From Pyronema omphalodes (lineage: Eukaryota > Ascomycota > Pezizomycetes > Pezizales > Pyronemataceae): a stretch of DNA of 64,000 bases. The position numbers and the translations under genes are program-made. The stretch lies in assembly GCA_024516155.1 (NCBI GenBank), contig JAJJXM010000039.1, positions 530,556-594,555 on the forward strand, given 5' to 3'. Under the pieces are notes generated by a model that saw only the letters and a program-made list of their open reading frames with translations, was not told the DNA's origin and did no database searches. This document shows positions 22,936 to 35,514 of this stretch, in pieces; the first letter of the stretch is position 1, and every line of letters begins with the position of its first letter.

Positions 22936-25735
22936 GCCCAGTTCGGTTCTTTGCCTTGCCTTGCCTTGCCTTGCAACCCAACCCAGCTCTTTTTCCGGCG
23001 TGTCGTTAGTGGGCTTGGTAAGCTTCTATTTTAGAGTGATGGAGTGATGGGAGGTGGGTGGGTGGGTGGGTGGGTGGCTTAGTCATCAAGTCATCCAGTC
23101 ATCCAGTGGTGTTGTGCTTAGTCATCCAGTTGGAGCCAGCAGCCAGCCATGGCAACCGAGCGGGGCAAGAGAAGAAGCTGGCTGAGAGAAGCTGGCTGCT
23201 CTTCAATGAAAGTGCCAATAAAACTGAACACCACGCCTTTCTCCTTTTTTCAATTCAAACAAAAACAACGCAATGCAACGCAATCGATAAAAGATTCTTG
23301 TTATATATTGTATTTATTCTATTTATCTACTTATGCACAAGTTCTTCCAAAAGATCTGTTACTTGTTACATAAACAAAAAAACAAAAAGATGCAACGCCA
23401 TTCCTGAAATGTCATTATGCAGGCTATGCAGCCCACGGTGGTTGCTAAGAATAGCACACTGCCAGGGAACAGGACTGGAAGCGATCCGGATTCCGAATTC
23501 CGGAGATGGGGGAAGAGAGGGCTTAGGGAGCTGGCTGGGAAAGCGGAATGCACATAGACGGAGCAAGCGAAGCAAGCGAAGGCCAACGCGACAAGAAGCG
23601 AAGAAGCGAAGAAGCGAAGAAGTGACGAAACAACACAACCCAATAACCAAGCGACGCCAGTAATGATGATAATAATAATGATAAAATGATGACGGTGATT
23701 TTTACTGTATGTCGCCATCTCCAAAAATCTCCAATTTCCCGAATACATATATCCAGTTTCATGCATACCCTGTTTAAAATGAAGAAATTCTTCTGGAACG
23801 GTAAGAGGAAATTCCGTCTGCAGGTGCACAATATACATCATGCGGAGGCACATATGTCAGGGACAATTAGATATAAAATGAGTACGGTACCCACTATATT
23901 CACCATATTCACCACCATACGAAACGACGAGACCACGGTGTGGATATTATAGATGGATCATGGGTATATGGTTATGGTCATGGTTACAATGTTACATATC
24001 CATGCAACTGGGGGTGTATGTATGCCCTATGTATACAGTCCGAACGGACTGTACTTTCCCTTCATTTTTATTATGAGCAATTATGAGCTTCTCTTGAGTT
24101 TCTGATTTATTGTTTATTCGGAATGTCAAATTTCGTATTTTGAATTTCGAATTTCGAATCTCGCTTGACTTTGGTTCATTCGCTTCATTTGCTTTATTCG
24201 CTCATTTGCTTTATTCGCTTGATTCTATGGTCGGTGGGCATAAATCGCGTGTGAAATGTCGAATGTCGAATGTCTAATGTCTCGTTTCGCTGGTCTTCCT
24301 GTCTCTAGTCTCCTGTCTAGTTTCGCTGGTTTTGTCTGGTGGTACTCGTGGTACATAAACTTCACAACTCCACAACCTCCACAGCCCACGTAGCAGCCAG
24401 TCATCACATAAATAATCCCTCAAATATGCCACAAAAAGAGCATATAAATCACATCATCACCATGAAATAAAACACAAAGCATTAGAAAAAGGTTAGAAAG
24501 ATGAAAGAATAGAAAAATTAGAAAAATAGAAATAGAAGAATAAAAAAATAAACTTAAACTTACCTTCATCGCTTCCCCGGATTCAAGCTTTGCCAAGACA
24601 ATGAACGAAGAAAACTGTCCGTGTGTTAGACCGTCTGTGTGTTAGACCTGTTAGGTTTAGATGTGGTTGATCGCTTGCTTAGTCGGTTGGTCGGTTGGTC
24701 GCTTAGATCAGCGCAGTGACGAAGCGTGACGCTTGCAAAGTTCAATAGTGACGACATTGAGAATAGACTGGTTTAAAGATCGCCAGACCGGACGATCTGA
24801 AGATCTGGGGATCTGAGCTTTTTTTGCTGTGAATGGCTGGTAGTTTTTTGATTACTTACCGATACTAACACGTTTTTTTTTGTTTTTATTTTTGTTTTTC
24901 TCCGTAGACGTTAGTTCCGCTTCATCTTTTATTAAATCTGTTTTGTTTTGTTTTTATTTGCTCTTTTTGTTTCGTCCTTTGTTTTCTTATTTTATTCTGT
25001 TTTTTCGTTCTGCATTTTTGTTTATCCGTTTTGTTTTTTTCGTATGGCCCTTCTTGCCTCTTGCTGCTTACTTCTTCTTGAACTGCGTCCGTCATGAGAC
25101 AACCTCGCGACCTGTGAACCCTTTCCTACCATTCTCCCTCCTCCATACCCTCATCCTCGCAAACAGTCCTCCTCCTTCCATCCTCGCACCAACAACCGCA
25201 ACCCATGACCTATGACCTGAACACCTGTATCAAGTAGTATCATTATCGAGTACCAATCATCAAATATCAAGTACCAACTGTACGTATCGTAGTGTCAGGA
25301 CTGTGTCAATAATTATATCAACTCCATACCCTGCACACTCCTCCACCCATGTATCCATACCAACTTTCCATCCACACTGCCCATTCTTCCCGAATCCTGT
25401 GAGTACATACAGCAGTTGAGGGTAGGTCAGATGTTATGTACCTGTGCCGGAAGCAGGGTGATGCGAATGATGCAAGCACGGGTTCCAGATGCATAGAACT
25501 ATCGATAGTTGATCTGCAATCGGACATTTTAAATATCCAATTACAAGATCCCACTGATGGGCGTATACTGATCATCACAACCTTATTTCAAACGATTGTG
25601 TATTTTAGATGAAGCCAGAGATCACGTGACCATATTCCACTCCCTACAACTAACACATATTATAGCTGAGCACCGTGTAATTCCTCGTTCAAGGACAAAG
25701 GTCTGAGTTGCAAACTTGCTGGTTCGAGGTGGTTG
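22451..25735. repeat. Array unit 1
   Basis: The unit starts at GAGGTGGTTGAGATGAGATG and is adjacent to the Flc-like gene's 5' end. It contains minus-strand splice-donor strings at 24563-24558 and 24859-24854. Confidence 0.9.
24564..24614 (-). other. Putative conserved exon with terminal ATG in array unit 1
   Basis: On the minus strand a 51-nt segment lies between an acceptor-like GGACAG (G at 24615) and ATGAAG followed by GTAAGTTTAAG (donor at 24563). Further upstream is another strong donor, TATCG-GTAAGTAATC (G at 24859), giving a candidate 245-bp intron. The same arrangement occurs in unit 2 (donors at 27829 and 28118) and unit 3 (31081 and 31374). Orientation is toward the Flc-like gene. 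This is inferred from splice strings only. Confidence 0.3.
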
Positions 25736-28700
25736 AGATGAGATGAGATGTAGTTTCGTAATTCCTTCGTCGTGTTTGTCACCGGAGTTGGGTTGCAAAA
25801 GTGAAAGTTTAAAGTAAAAGTCGTATCCCTTCTCCCAGCTGCCAAAGTCGTCCAGTTGTCAGTTCTTCCTGATCGTGCTGTCGAACGTTTATTCTGTTCC
25901 TGCCTTGGTTTTGTCTGGCTGTCTGTCCGTCTGTCTCCAGTCTCTCTGTCTATCCGTCTGTCTGTCTTCTCTCTCCGTCCTTGCTGTTGGACCTTGGTTA
26001 TTCCCTGCTGGCTGGATTCTTTTTCGCTAGCGGATAATATGTAGCTGTAACGAGCGACTTGTGCTAACTGAACTGTGCTAACTGTGCTGTGCAGTGTGGA
26101 CCTGTGGGGTGGTGTTTCTAGTGCGTGTCTGTTGCGTTGCGTTGGAAGCGTTGGAGCGATCTCCGCGATGGGCTGGCTGGCTGGCTGGCTGCTGGCTGGC
26201 TGGCTGGCGCAGTTCGGTTCTTTGCCTTGCCTTGCCTTGCCTTGCAACCCAACCCAGCTCTTTTTCCGGCGTGTCGTTAGTGGGCTTGGTAAGCTTCTAT
26301 TTTAGAGTGATGGAGTGATGGAGGTGGGTGGTGGGTGGGTGGGTGGCTTAGTCATCAAGTCATCCAGTCATCCAGTGGTGTTGTGCTTAGTCATCCAGTT
26401 GGAGCCAGCAGCCAGCCATGGCAACCGAGCGGGGCAAGAGAAGAAGCTGGCTGAGAGAAGCTGGCTGCTCTTCAATGAAAGTGCCAATAAAACTGAACAC
26501 CACGCCTTTCTCCTTTTTATTCAATTCAAAACAAAACAACGCAATGCAACGCAATCGATAAAAGATTCTTGTATTATTGTATTTATTCTATTTATCTACT
26601 TATGCACAAGTTCTTCCAAAAGATCTGTTACTTGTTACATAAAAAACAAAAAAACAAAAAAGATGCAACGCCATTCCTGAAATGTCATTATGCAGCTATG
26701 CAGCCCACGGTGGTTGCTAAGAATAGCACACTGCCAGGGAACAGGACTGGAAGCGATCCGGATTCCGAATTCCGGAGATGGGGGAAGAGAGGCTTAGGGA
26801 GCTGGCTGGGAAAGCGGAATGCACATAGACGGAGCAAGCGAAGCAAGCGAAGGCAACGCGACAAGAAGCGAAGAAGCGAAGAAGCGAAGAAGTGACGAAA
26901 CAACACAACCCAATAACCAAGCGACGCCAGTAATGATGATAATAATAATGATAAAATGATGACGGTGATTTTTACTGTATGTCGCCATCTCCAAAAATCT
27001 CCAATTTCCCGAATACATATATCCAGTTTCATGCATACCCTGTTTAAAATGAAGAAATCTTTCTGGAACGGTAGAGGAAATTCCGTCTGCAGGTGCACAA
27101 TATACATCATGCGGAGGCACATATGTCAGGGACAATTAGATATAAAATGAGTACGGTAACCCACTATTTCACCCATATTCACCACCATACGAAACGACGA
27201 GACCACGGTGTGGATATTATAGATGGATCATGGGTATATGGTTATGGTCATGGTTACAATGTTACATATCCATGCAACTGGGGTGTATGTATGCCCTATG
27301 TATACAGTCGAACGGACTGTACTTTCCCTTCATTTTTTATATGAGCAATTATGAGCTTCTCTTGAGTTTCTATTGATTTATATTTTATTCGGATGTCAAA
27401 TTTCGTATTTGAATTTCGAATTTCGAATCTCGCTTGACTTTGGTTCATTCGCTTCATTTGCTTTATTCGCTTCATTTGCTTTATTCGCTTGATTCTATGG
27501 TCGGTGGGCATAAATCGCGTGTGAAATGTCGAATGTCGAATGTCTAATGTCTCGTTTCGCTGGTCTCCTGTCTCTAGTCTCCTGTCTAGTTTCGCTGGTT
27601 TGTCTGGTGGTACTCGTGGTACATAAACTTCACAACTCCACAACCTCCACAGCCCCCGTAGGCAGCCAGTCATCACATAAATATCCCTCAAATAATGCCA
27701 CAAGAGCATATAAATCACATCATCACCATGAAATAAACACAAAGCATTAGAAAAAGGTTAGAAAGATGAAAGAATAGAAAATTAGAAAATAGAAAATAGA
27801 AAGAATACAAAAAATAAACTTAAACTTACCTTCATCGCTTCCCCGGATTCAAGCTTTGCCAAGACAATGAACGAAAAACTGTCCGTGTGTTAGACCGTCT
27901 GTGTGTTAGACTGTTAGTTTAGATGTGGTTGATCGCTTGCTTAGTCGGTTGGTCGGTTGGTCGCTTAGATCAGCGCAGTGACGAAGCTTGACGCTTGCAA
28001 AGTTCAATAGTGACGACATTGAATAGACTGGTTAAAGATCGCCAGACCGGACGATCTGAAGATCTGGGGATCTGAGCTTTTTTTGCTGTGAATGGCTGGT
28101 AGTTTTTTGATTACTTACCGATACTAACACGTTTTTTTTTGTTTTTATTTTTGTTTTTCTCCGTAGACGTTAGTTCCGCTTCATCTTTTATTAAATCTGT
28201 TTTGTTTTGTTTTTTATTTGCTCTTTTTGTTTTCGTCTTTGTTTTTCTTATTTTATTCTGTTTTTTCGTTCTGCATTTTTGTTATCCGTTTTGTTTTTTT
28301 CGTATGGCCCTTCTTGCCTCTTGCTGCTTACTTTCTCTTGAACTGCGTCCGTCATGAGACAACCTCGCGACCTGTGAACCCTTTCCTACCATTCTCCATC
28401 CTCCATACCCTCATCCTCGCAAACAGTCCTTCCATCCTTCCATCCTCGCAACCAACAACCGCAACCCATGACCTATGACCTGAACACCTGTATCAAGTAG
28501 TATCAATTATCGAGTACCAATCATCAAATATCAAGTACCAACTGTACGTATCGTAGTGTCAGGACTGTGTCAATAATATATATCAACTCCATACCCTGCA
28601 CACCTCCACCCATGTATCCATACAACTTTCCATCCACACTGCCCATTCTTCCGAATCCTGTGAGTACATACAGCAGTTGAGGTAGGTCAGATGTTATGTA

Positions 28701-28980
28701 CCTGCGTGAAGCAGGGTGATGGCAGAATGATGCAAGCACGGGTTCCAGATGCATAGAACTATCGATAGTTGATCTGCAATCGGACATTTTAAATATCCAA
28801 TTACAAGATCCCACTGATGGGCGTATACTGATCATCACAACCTTATTTCAACGATTGTGTATTTTAGAAAGCCAGAGATACCGTGACCATATTCCACTCC
28901 CTACAACTAACACATATGATATCTGAGCACCGTGTAATCCTCGTTCAAGGACAAAGTCTGAGTTGCAAACTTGCTGGTTC
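25736..28980. repeat. Array unit 2
   Basis: A full unit, nearly identical to units 1 and 3. It has small indels such as the GGCT tract at 26170-26205 and homopolymer differences. Confidence 0.9.
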
Positions 28981-31900
28981 GAGGTGGTTGAGATGAGATG
29001 AGATGTAGTTTTCGTAATTCCTTCGTCGTGTTTGTCACCGGAGTTGGGTTGCAAAAGTGAAAGTTTAAAGTAAAAGTCGTATCCCTTCTCCCAGCTGCCA
29101 AAGTCGTCCAGTTGTCAGTTCTTCCTGATCGTTGCTGTCGAACGTTTATTCTGTTCCTGCCTTGGTTTTGTCTGGCTGTCTGTCCGTCTGTCTCCAGTCT
29201 CTCTGTCTATCCGTCTGTCTGTCTTTCTCTCCGTCCTTGCTGTTGGACCTTGGTTATTCCCTGCTGGCTGGATTCTTTTTCGCTAGCGGATAATATGTAG
29301 CTGTAACGAGCGACTTGTGCTAACTGAACTGTGCTAACTGTGCTGTGCAGTGTGGACCTGTGGTGGTGGTGTTTCTAGTGCGTGTCTGTTGCGTTGCGTT
29401 GGAAGCGTTGGAGCGATCTCCGCGATGGGCTGGCTGGCTGGCTGCTGGCTGGCTGGCTGGGCCCAGTTCGGTTCTTTGCCTTGCCTTGCCTTGCCTTGCA
29501 ACCCAACCCAGCTCTTTTTCCGGCGTGTCGTTAGTGGGCTTGGTAAGCTTCTATTTTAGAGTGATGGAGTGATGGAGGTGGGTGGGTGGGTGGGTGGGTG
29601 GCTTAGTCATCAAGTCATCCAGTCATCCAGTGGTGTTGTGCTTAGTCATCCAGTTGGAGCCAGCAGCCAGCCATGGCAACCGAGCGGGGCAAGAGAAGAA
29701 GCTGGCTGAGAGAAGCTGGCTGCTCTTCAATGAAAGTGCCAATAAAACTGAACACCACGCCTTTCTCCTTTTTTCAATTCAAACAAAAACAACGCAATGC
29801 AACGCAATCGATAAAAGATTCTTGTATATATTGTATTTATTCTATTTATCTACTTATGCACAAGTTCTTCCAAAAGATCTGTTACTTGTTACATAAACAA
29901 AAAAACAAAAAGATGCAACGCCATTCCTGAAATGTCATTATGCAGCTATGCAGCCCACGGTGGTTGCTAAGAATAGCACACTGCCAGGGAACAGGACTGG
30001 AAGCGATCCGGATTCCGAATTCCGGAGATGGGGGAAGAGAGGCTTAGGGAGCTGGCTGGGAAAGCGGAATGCACATAGACGGAGCAAGCGAAGCAAGCGA
30101 AGGCAACGCGACAAGAAGCGAAGAAGCGAAGAAGCGAAGAAGTGACGAAACAACACAACCCAATAACCAAGCGACGCCAGTAATGATGATAATAATAATG
30201 ATAAAATGATGACGGTGATTTTTACTGTATGTCGCCATCTCCAAAAATCTCCAATTTCCCGAATACATATATCCAGTTTCATGCATACCCTGTTTAAAAT
30301 GAAGAAATCTTTCTGGAACGGTAGAGGAAATTCCGTCTGCAGGTGCACAATATACATCATGCGGAGGCACATATGTCAGGGACAATTAGATATAAAATGA
30401 GTACGGTACCCACTATATTCACCATATTCACCACCATACGAAACGACGAGACCACGGTGTGGATATTATAGATGGATCATGGGTATATGGTTATGGTCAT
30501 GGTTACAATGTTACATATCCATGCAACTGGGGTGTATGTATGCCCTATGTATACAGTCGAACGGACTGTACTTTCCCTTCATTTTTTATTATGAGCAATT
30601 ATGAGCTTCTCTTGAGTTTCTGATTTATTGTTATTCGGAATGTCAAATTTCGTATTTTGAATTTCGAATTTCGAATCTCGCTTGACTTTGGTTCATTCGC
30701 TTCATTTGCTTTATTCGCTTCATTTGCTTTATTCGCTTGATTCTATGGTCGGTGGGCATAAATCGCGTGTGAAATGTCGAATGTCGAATGTCTAATGTCT
30801 CGTTTCGCTGGTCTCCTGTCTCTAGTCTCCTGTCTAGTTTCGCTGGTTTTGTCTGGTGGTACTCGTGGTACATAAACTTCACAACTCCACAACCTCCACA
30901 GCCCCACGTAGGCAGCCAGTCACATAAATAATCCCTCAAATAATGCCACAAAAAAGCATATAAATCACATCATCACCATGAAATAAAACACAAAGCATTA
31001 GAAAAAGGTTAGAAAGATGAAAGAATAGAAAATTAGAAAAATAGAAAATAGAAAGAATAAAAAAAATAAACTTAAACTTACCTTCATCGCTTCCCCGGAT
31101 TCAAGCTTTGCCAAGACAATGAACGAAGAAAACTGTCCGTGTGTTAGACCGTCTGTGTGTTAGACTGTTAGTTTAGATGTGGTTGATCGCTTGCTTAGTC
31201 GGTTGGTCGGTTGGTCGCTTAGATCAGCGCAGTGACGAAGCTTGACGCTTGCAAAGTTCAATAGTGACGACATTGAGAATAGACTGGTTAAAGATCGCCA
31301 GACCGGACGATCTGAAGATCTGGGGATCTGAGCTTTTTTTGCTGTGAATGGCTGGTAGTTTTTTGATTACTTACCGATACTAACACGTTTTTTTTTGTTT
31401 TTATTTTTGTTTTTCTCCGTAGACGTTAGTTCCGCTTCATCTTTTATTAAATCTGTTTTGTTTTGTTTTTATTTGCTCTTTTTGTTTTCGTCTTTGTTTT
31501 TCTTATTTTATTCTGTTTTTTCGTTCTGCATTTTTGTTTATCCGTTTTGTTTTTTTCGTATGGCCCTTCTTGCCTCTTGCTGCTTACTTTCTTCTTGAAC
31601 TGCGTCCGTCATGAGACAACCTCGCGACCTGTGAACCCTTTCCTACCATTCTCCCATCCTCCATACCCTCATCCTCGCAAACAGTCCTTCCATCCTTCCA
31701 TCCTCGCAACCAACAACCGCAACCCATGACCTATGACCTGAACACCTGTATCAAGTAGTATCAATTATCGAGTACCAATCATCAAATATCAAGTACCAAC
31801 TGTACGTATCGTAGTGTCAGGACTGTGTCAATAATATATATCAACTCCATACCCTGCACACCTCCACCCATGTATCCATACAACTTTCCATCCACACTGC

Positions 31901-32236
31901 CCATTCTTCCGAATCCTGTGAGTACATACAGCAGTTGAGGTAGGTCAGATGTTATGTACCTGCGTGAAGCAGGGTGATGCAGAATGATGCAAGCACGGGT
32001 TCCAGATGCATAGAACTATCGATAGTTGATCTGCAATCGGACATTTTAAATATCCAATTACAAGATCCCACTGATGGCGTATACTGATCATCACAACCTT
32101 ATTTCAACGATTGTGTATTTTAGAAAGCCAGAGATCACGTGACCATATTCCACTCCCTACAACTAACACATATGATATCTGAGCACCGTGTAATCCTCGT
32201 TCAAGGACAAAGTCTGAGTTGCAAACTTGCTGGTTC
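28981..32236. repeat. Array unit 3
   Basis: A full unit. Its spacing to unit 4 landmarks equals that between units 2 and 3 (3256 bp). Confidence 0.9.
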
Positions 32237-34250
32237 GAGGTGGTTGAGATGAGATGAGATGTAGTTTTCGTAATTCCTTCGTCGTGTTTGTCACCGGAGT
32301 TGGGTTGCAAAAGTGAAAGTTTAAAGTAAAAGTCGTATCCCTTCTCCCAGCTGCCAAAGTCGTCCAGTTGTCAGTTCTTCCTGATCGTTGCTGTCGAACG
32401 TTTATTCTGTTCCTGCCTTGGTTTTGTCTGGCTGTCTGTCCGTCTGTCTCCAGTCTCTCTGTCTATCCGTCTGTCTGTCTTTCTCTCCGTCCTTGCTGTT
32501 GGACCTTGGTTATTCCCTGCTGGCTGGATTCTTTTTCGCTAGCGGATAATATGTAGCTGTAACGAGCGACTTGTGCTAACTGAACTGTGCTAACTGTGCT
32601 GTGCAGTGTGGACCTGTGGTGGTGGTGTTTCTAGTGCGTGTCTGTTGCGTTGCGTTGGAAGCGTTGGAGCGATCTCCGCGATGGGCTGGCTGGCTGGCTG
32701 GCTGCTGGCTGGCTGGCTGGGCCCAGTTCGGTTCTTTGCCTTGCCTTGCCTTGCCTTGCAACCCAACCCAGCTCTTTTTCCGGCGTGTCGTTAGTGGGCT
32801 TGGTAAGCTTCTATTTTAGAGTGATGGAGTGATGGAGGTGGGTGGGTGGGTGGGTGGGTGGCTTAGTCATCAAGTCATCCAGTCATCCAGTGGTGTTGTG
32901 CTTAGTCATCCAGTTGGAGCCAGCAGCCAGCCATGGCAACCGAGCGGGGCAAGAGAAGAAGCTGGCTGAGAGAAGCTGGCTGCTCTTCAATGAAAGTGCC
33001 AATAAAACTGAACACCACGCCTTTCTCCTTTTTTCAATTCAAACAAAACAACGCAATGCAACGCAATCGATAAAAGATTCTTGTATATATTGTATTTATT
33101 CTATTTATCTACTTATGCACAAGTTCTTCCAAAGATCTGTTACTTGTTACATAAACAAAAAAACAAAAAGATGCAACGCCATTCCTGAAATGTCATTATG
33201 CAGCTATGCAGCCCACGGTGGTTGCTAAGAATAGCACACTGCCAGGGAACAGGACTGGAAGCGATCCGGATTCCGAATTCCGGAGATGGGGAAGAGAGGC
33301 TTAGGGAGCTGGCTGGGAAAGCGGAATGCACATAGACGGAGCAAGCGAAGCAAGCGAAGGCAACGCGACAAGAAGCGAAGAAGCGAAGAAGCGAAGAAGT
33401 GACGAAACAACACAACCCAATAACCAAGCGACGCCAGTAATGATGATAAATAATGATAAAATGATGACGGTGTTTTTTACTGTATGTCGCCATCTCCAAA
33501 AATCTCCAATTTCCCGAATACATATATCCAGTTTCATGCATACCCTATTTAAAATGAAGAAATCTTTCTGGAACGGTAGAGGAAATTCCGTCTGCAGGTG
33601 CACAATATATATCATGCGGAGGCACATATGTCAGGGACAATTAGATATAAAATGAGTACGGTATCCACTATATCCACTATATCCACCATATTCATCATAC
33701 GAAACGACGAGGCGACGGTGTGGATATTATGGATTGGTCATGGGTATATGGTTATGGTCATGGTTACAATGTTACAATGTTACATATCCATGCAACTGAG
33801 GTGTGTGTATGCCCTATGTATACAGTCGAACGGACTGTATTTTCCCTTCATTTTCTATTATGAACAATTATGAGCTTCTCTTGAGGTTCTGGTTTTTTGT
33901 TAATTCTGAATGCCGAATTTCGAATTTCGAATCTCGCTTGACTTTGGTTCATTCGCTTCATTTGCTTCATTCGCTTGATTCTATGGTCGGTGGGCATAAA
34001 TCGCGTGTGAAATGTCGAATGTCGAATGTCTAATGTCTCGTTTCGCTGGTCTCCTGTCTCAAGTCTCCTGTCTCGTTTCGCTGGTTTCGTCTGGTGGTAC
34101 TCGTGGTACATACATAAACTCCACAACTCCACAATCTCACGATCTCCACAGCCTCCATAGCCAACCAGCCGCCCAGCCAGTCATCTCACAAATAATCCCA
34201 CAAATAATCCCTCAAATGATCCCCAACTATCCCGTAAAATTTCCTCGTAA
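32237..34250. repeat. Array unit 4, proximal part
   Basis: Near-identical to the other units up to about 33650, then increasingly substituted (for example the ATATCCACTATATCC stretch at 33661 and the altered CCACAATCTC stretch near 34130) until recognisable similarity is lost near 34.25 kb. Confidence 0.85.
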
Positions 34251-34379
34251 AAAATAGGTATTCCAAAACATCCACAATCAAAACAAACACCGAACCAACG
34301 GTTATCGCATCACTATTATCGCCGCAGCAAAACAAAACACATCGGTAAGCAGCACAAGCACCATTGTAATCAAGAAACC

Positions 34380-35110
34380 CCACCCCGCAACAAAAAGGAT
34401 CTGATCCCCGGATATTCAGATCGTCGGGTCTGGCGATCGGAAGATCTGAAGATCTTTGACCAGTCTGTTCTCACACTATCGTCATTCACAAGCTTCACAA
34501 GCTTCGCAGGCTTCGCAGGCTTCGTCACAGCGGCGCCGATCTGGTGCCATAGCTAAGATGCCAAAGTGATCAAGCTCAAGCCTCAAGCAACCGACCATTC
34601 CAAGACTAGCTAAAACACACAGACAGTGGAACTCGGAGATTTCCTTTCTGCCTGCCTTAAGAGAAGCGATAAAAGCTTGAATATGAACTGGCACTGGGCA
34701 CTGGGCACTGGCGAAGAGAAGAGAAGCTGATATGTATAAGTTTATTTTTCTTTTTTTCCTTTTTTTTTTTTTCTCGTTTTCGTTTCTCTTTTGTTTTTTG
34801 TTTTTTTGTTTTTCGCTTCATTTTAACTGCGCCCGGCCGTATGACAACCTCGCGACCCATGACCAGTGGCCCTTTCGTCTTGATTCTTGACCCGCCATGC
34901 GCGACTCGTCGGTTGTGTCAAGTGAGTGTCAATTGTGTACGTATTCTTTTTTTTTTTTTAATGCTCTCCACCCATAACCCATGACACATGACACATGACA
35001 CATCCACACCCCCCATCCCTCCTCCCAGCAGGTGTACCTGCGTGAAGCAAGGCGATGCAGAATGATGCAAGCACGGGTTCCAGAATCCAGATGCATCAAC
35101 ACCAGCACCA
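34380..35110. repeat. Diverged and rearranged distal part of an array unit
   Basis: About 34390-34490 matches the reverse complement of the unit's GATCGCCAGACC...GATCTGGGG segment. About 34750-34870 matches in direct orientation the T-rich tract followed by the CAACCTCGCGACC segment. About 35035-35095 matches the CTGCGTGAAGC...GGTTCCAGATGC segment. This is an old, partly inverted copy. A short 9-bp repeat (CTTCGCAGG type) lies at 34490-34525. Confidence 0.65.
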
Positions 35111-35429
35111 GCACCAGCACCAACCAGCACCACCACCTCCCTTCCCAAACGCTCCATTTTTTTTTTTTTTTTTTGTTTTTCGCCAACCCGGGCGAGAAGT
35201 TATTTCTAACTATAGTATCAGCACATAATGGAAAATCACTAAACAATGCCAGATCAAGGATTAAAAATTGAGAGAAGAGGAATTTCAATGCTATATAGAT
35301 ACTTCTTTTTTTAAAAAAAACAATTTTAAAATTTTGTATTAAACGACGATGGCGCATGGGGAATGATGAATGCTGTATACGTCGCTGTAATTTATGTACA
35401 TAGTGTTTAAATACGTGCGCTGTACATAG

Positions 35430-35514
35430 TCCTCGGTAGTATAGTGGTTAGTATTTCCGCCTGTCATCACCGATAGTTTCGCGGGAGACCGGGGTTCAAT
35501 TCCCCGCCGAGGAG
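35430..35514 (+). tRNA. tRNA-Asp (GTC) with 13-nt intron
   Basis: The acceptor stem is UCCUCGG/CCGAGGA with discriminator G (35514). The D-arm contains AGUAUAGUGGUUAGUAU. The anticodon GUC is at 35463-35465, and the T-arm is CGGGG-UUCAAUU-CCCCG. An intron of 13 nt (35467-35479, TCACCGATAGTTT) sits between positions 37 and 38, the canonical site for eukaryotic tRNA introns; removing it gives the stem UCCGC/GCGGG. A T(5) Pol III terminator follows at 35519-35523. This is an intact, probably functional gene. Confidence 0.95.

Larger units (their letters stand above)
22451..35110. repeat. Tandem array of about 3.25-kb units
   Basis: The array has three full head-to-tail units and a partial fourth. 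A fixed landmark (CCAGCTGCCAAAGTCGTCC) recurs at 22561, 25835, 29091 and 32347, giving periods of 3274, 3256 and 3256 bp. Units 1-3 differ mainly by one-base homopolymer changes and small copy-number changes in internal simple repeats (GGCT, CCTTG, GTGG, GAAGC). No reading frame is conserved across units, so the unit is not an ordinary protein gene. The left edge lies about 30 bp upstream of the Flc-like ATG (minus strand). Homology to the unit decays from about 33.65 kb onward. Confidence 0.92.

Noticed and set aside
25660..26247. 195-codon minus-strand frame in array unit 2
   Set aside because: It is broken in the other near-identical units and consists largely of translated simple repeats.
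23000..33100. Direct repeats with spacers suggestive of CRISPR or rDNA
   Set aside because: Unit length of about 3.25 kb, no rRNA sequence and a eukaryotic context; it is a segmental tandem array.
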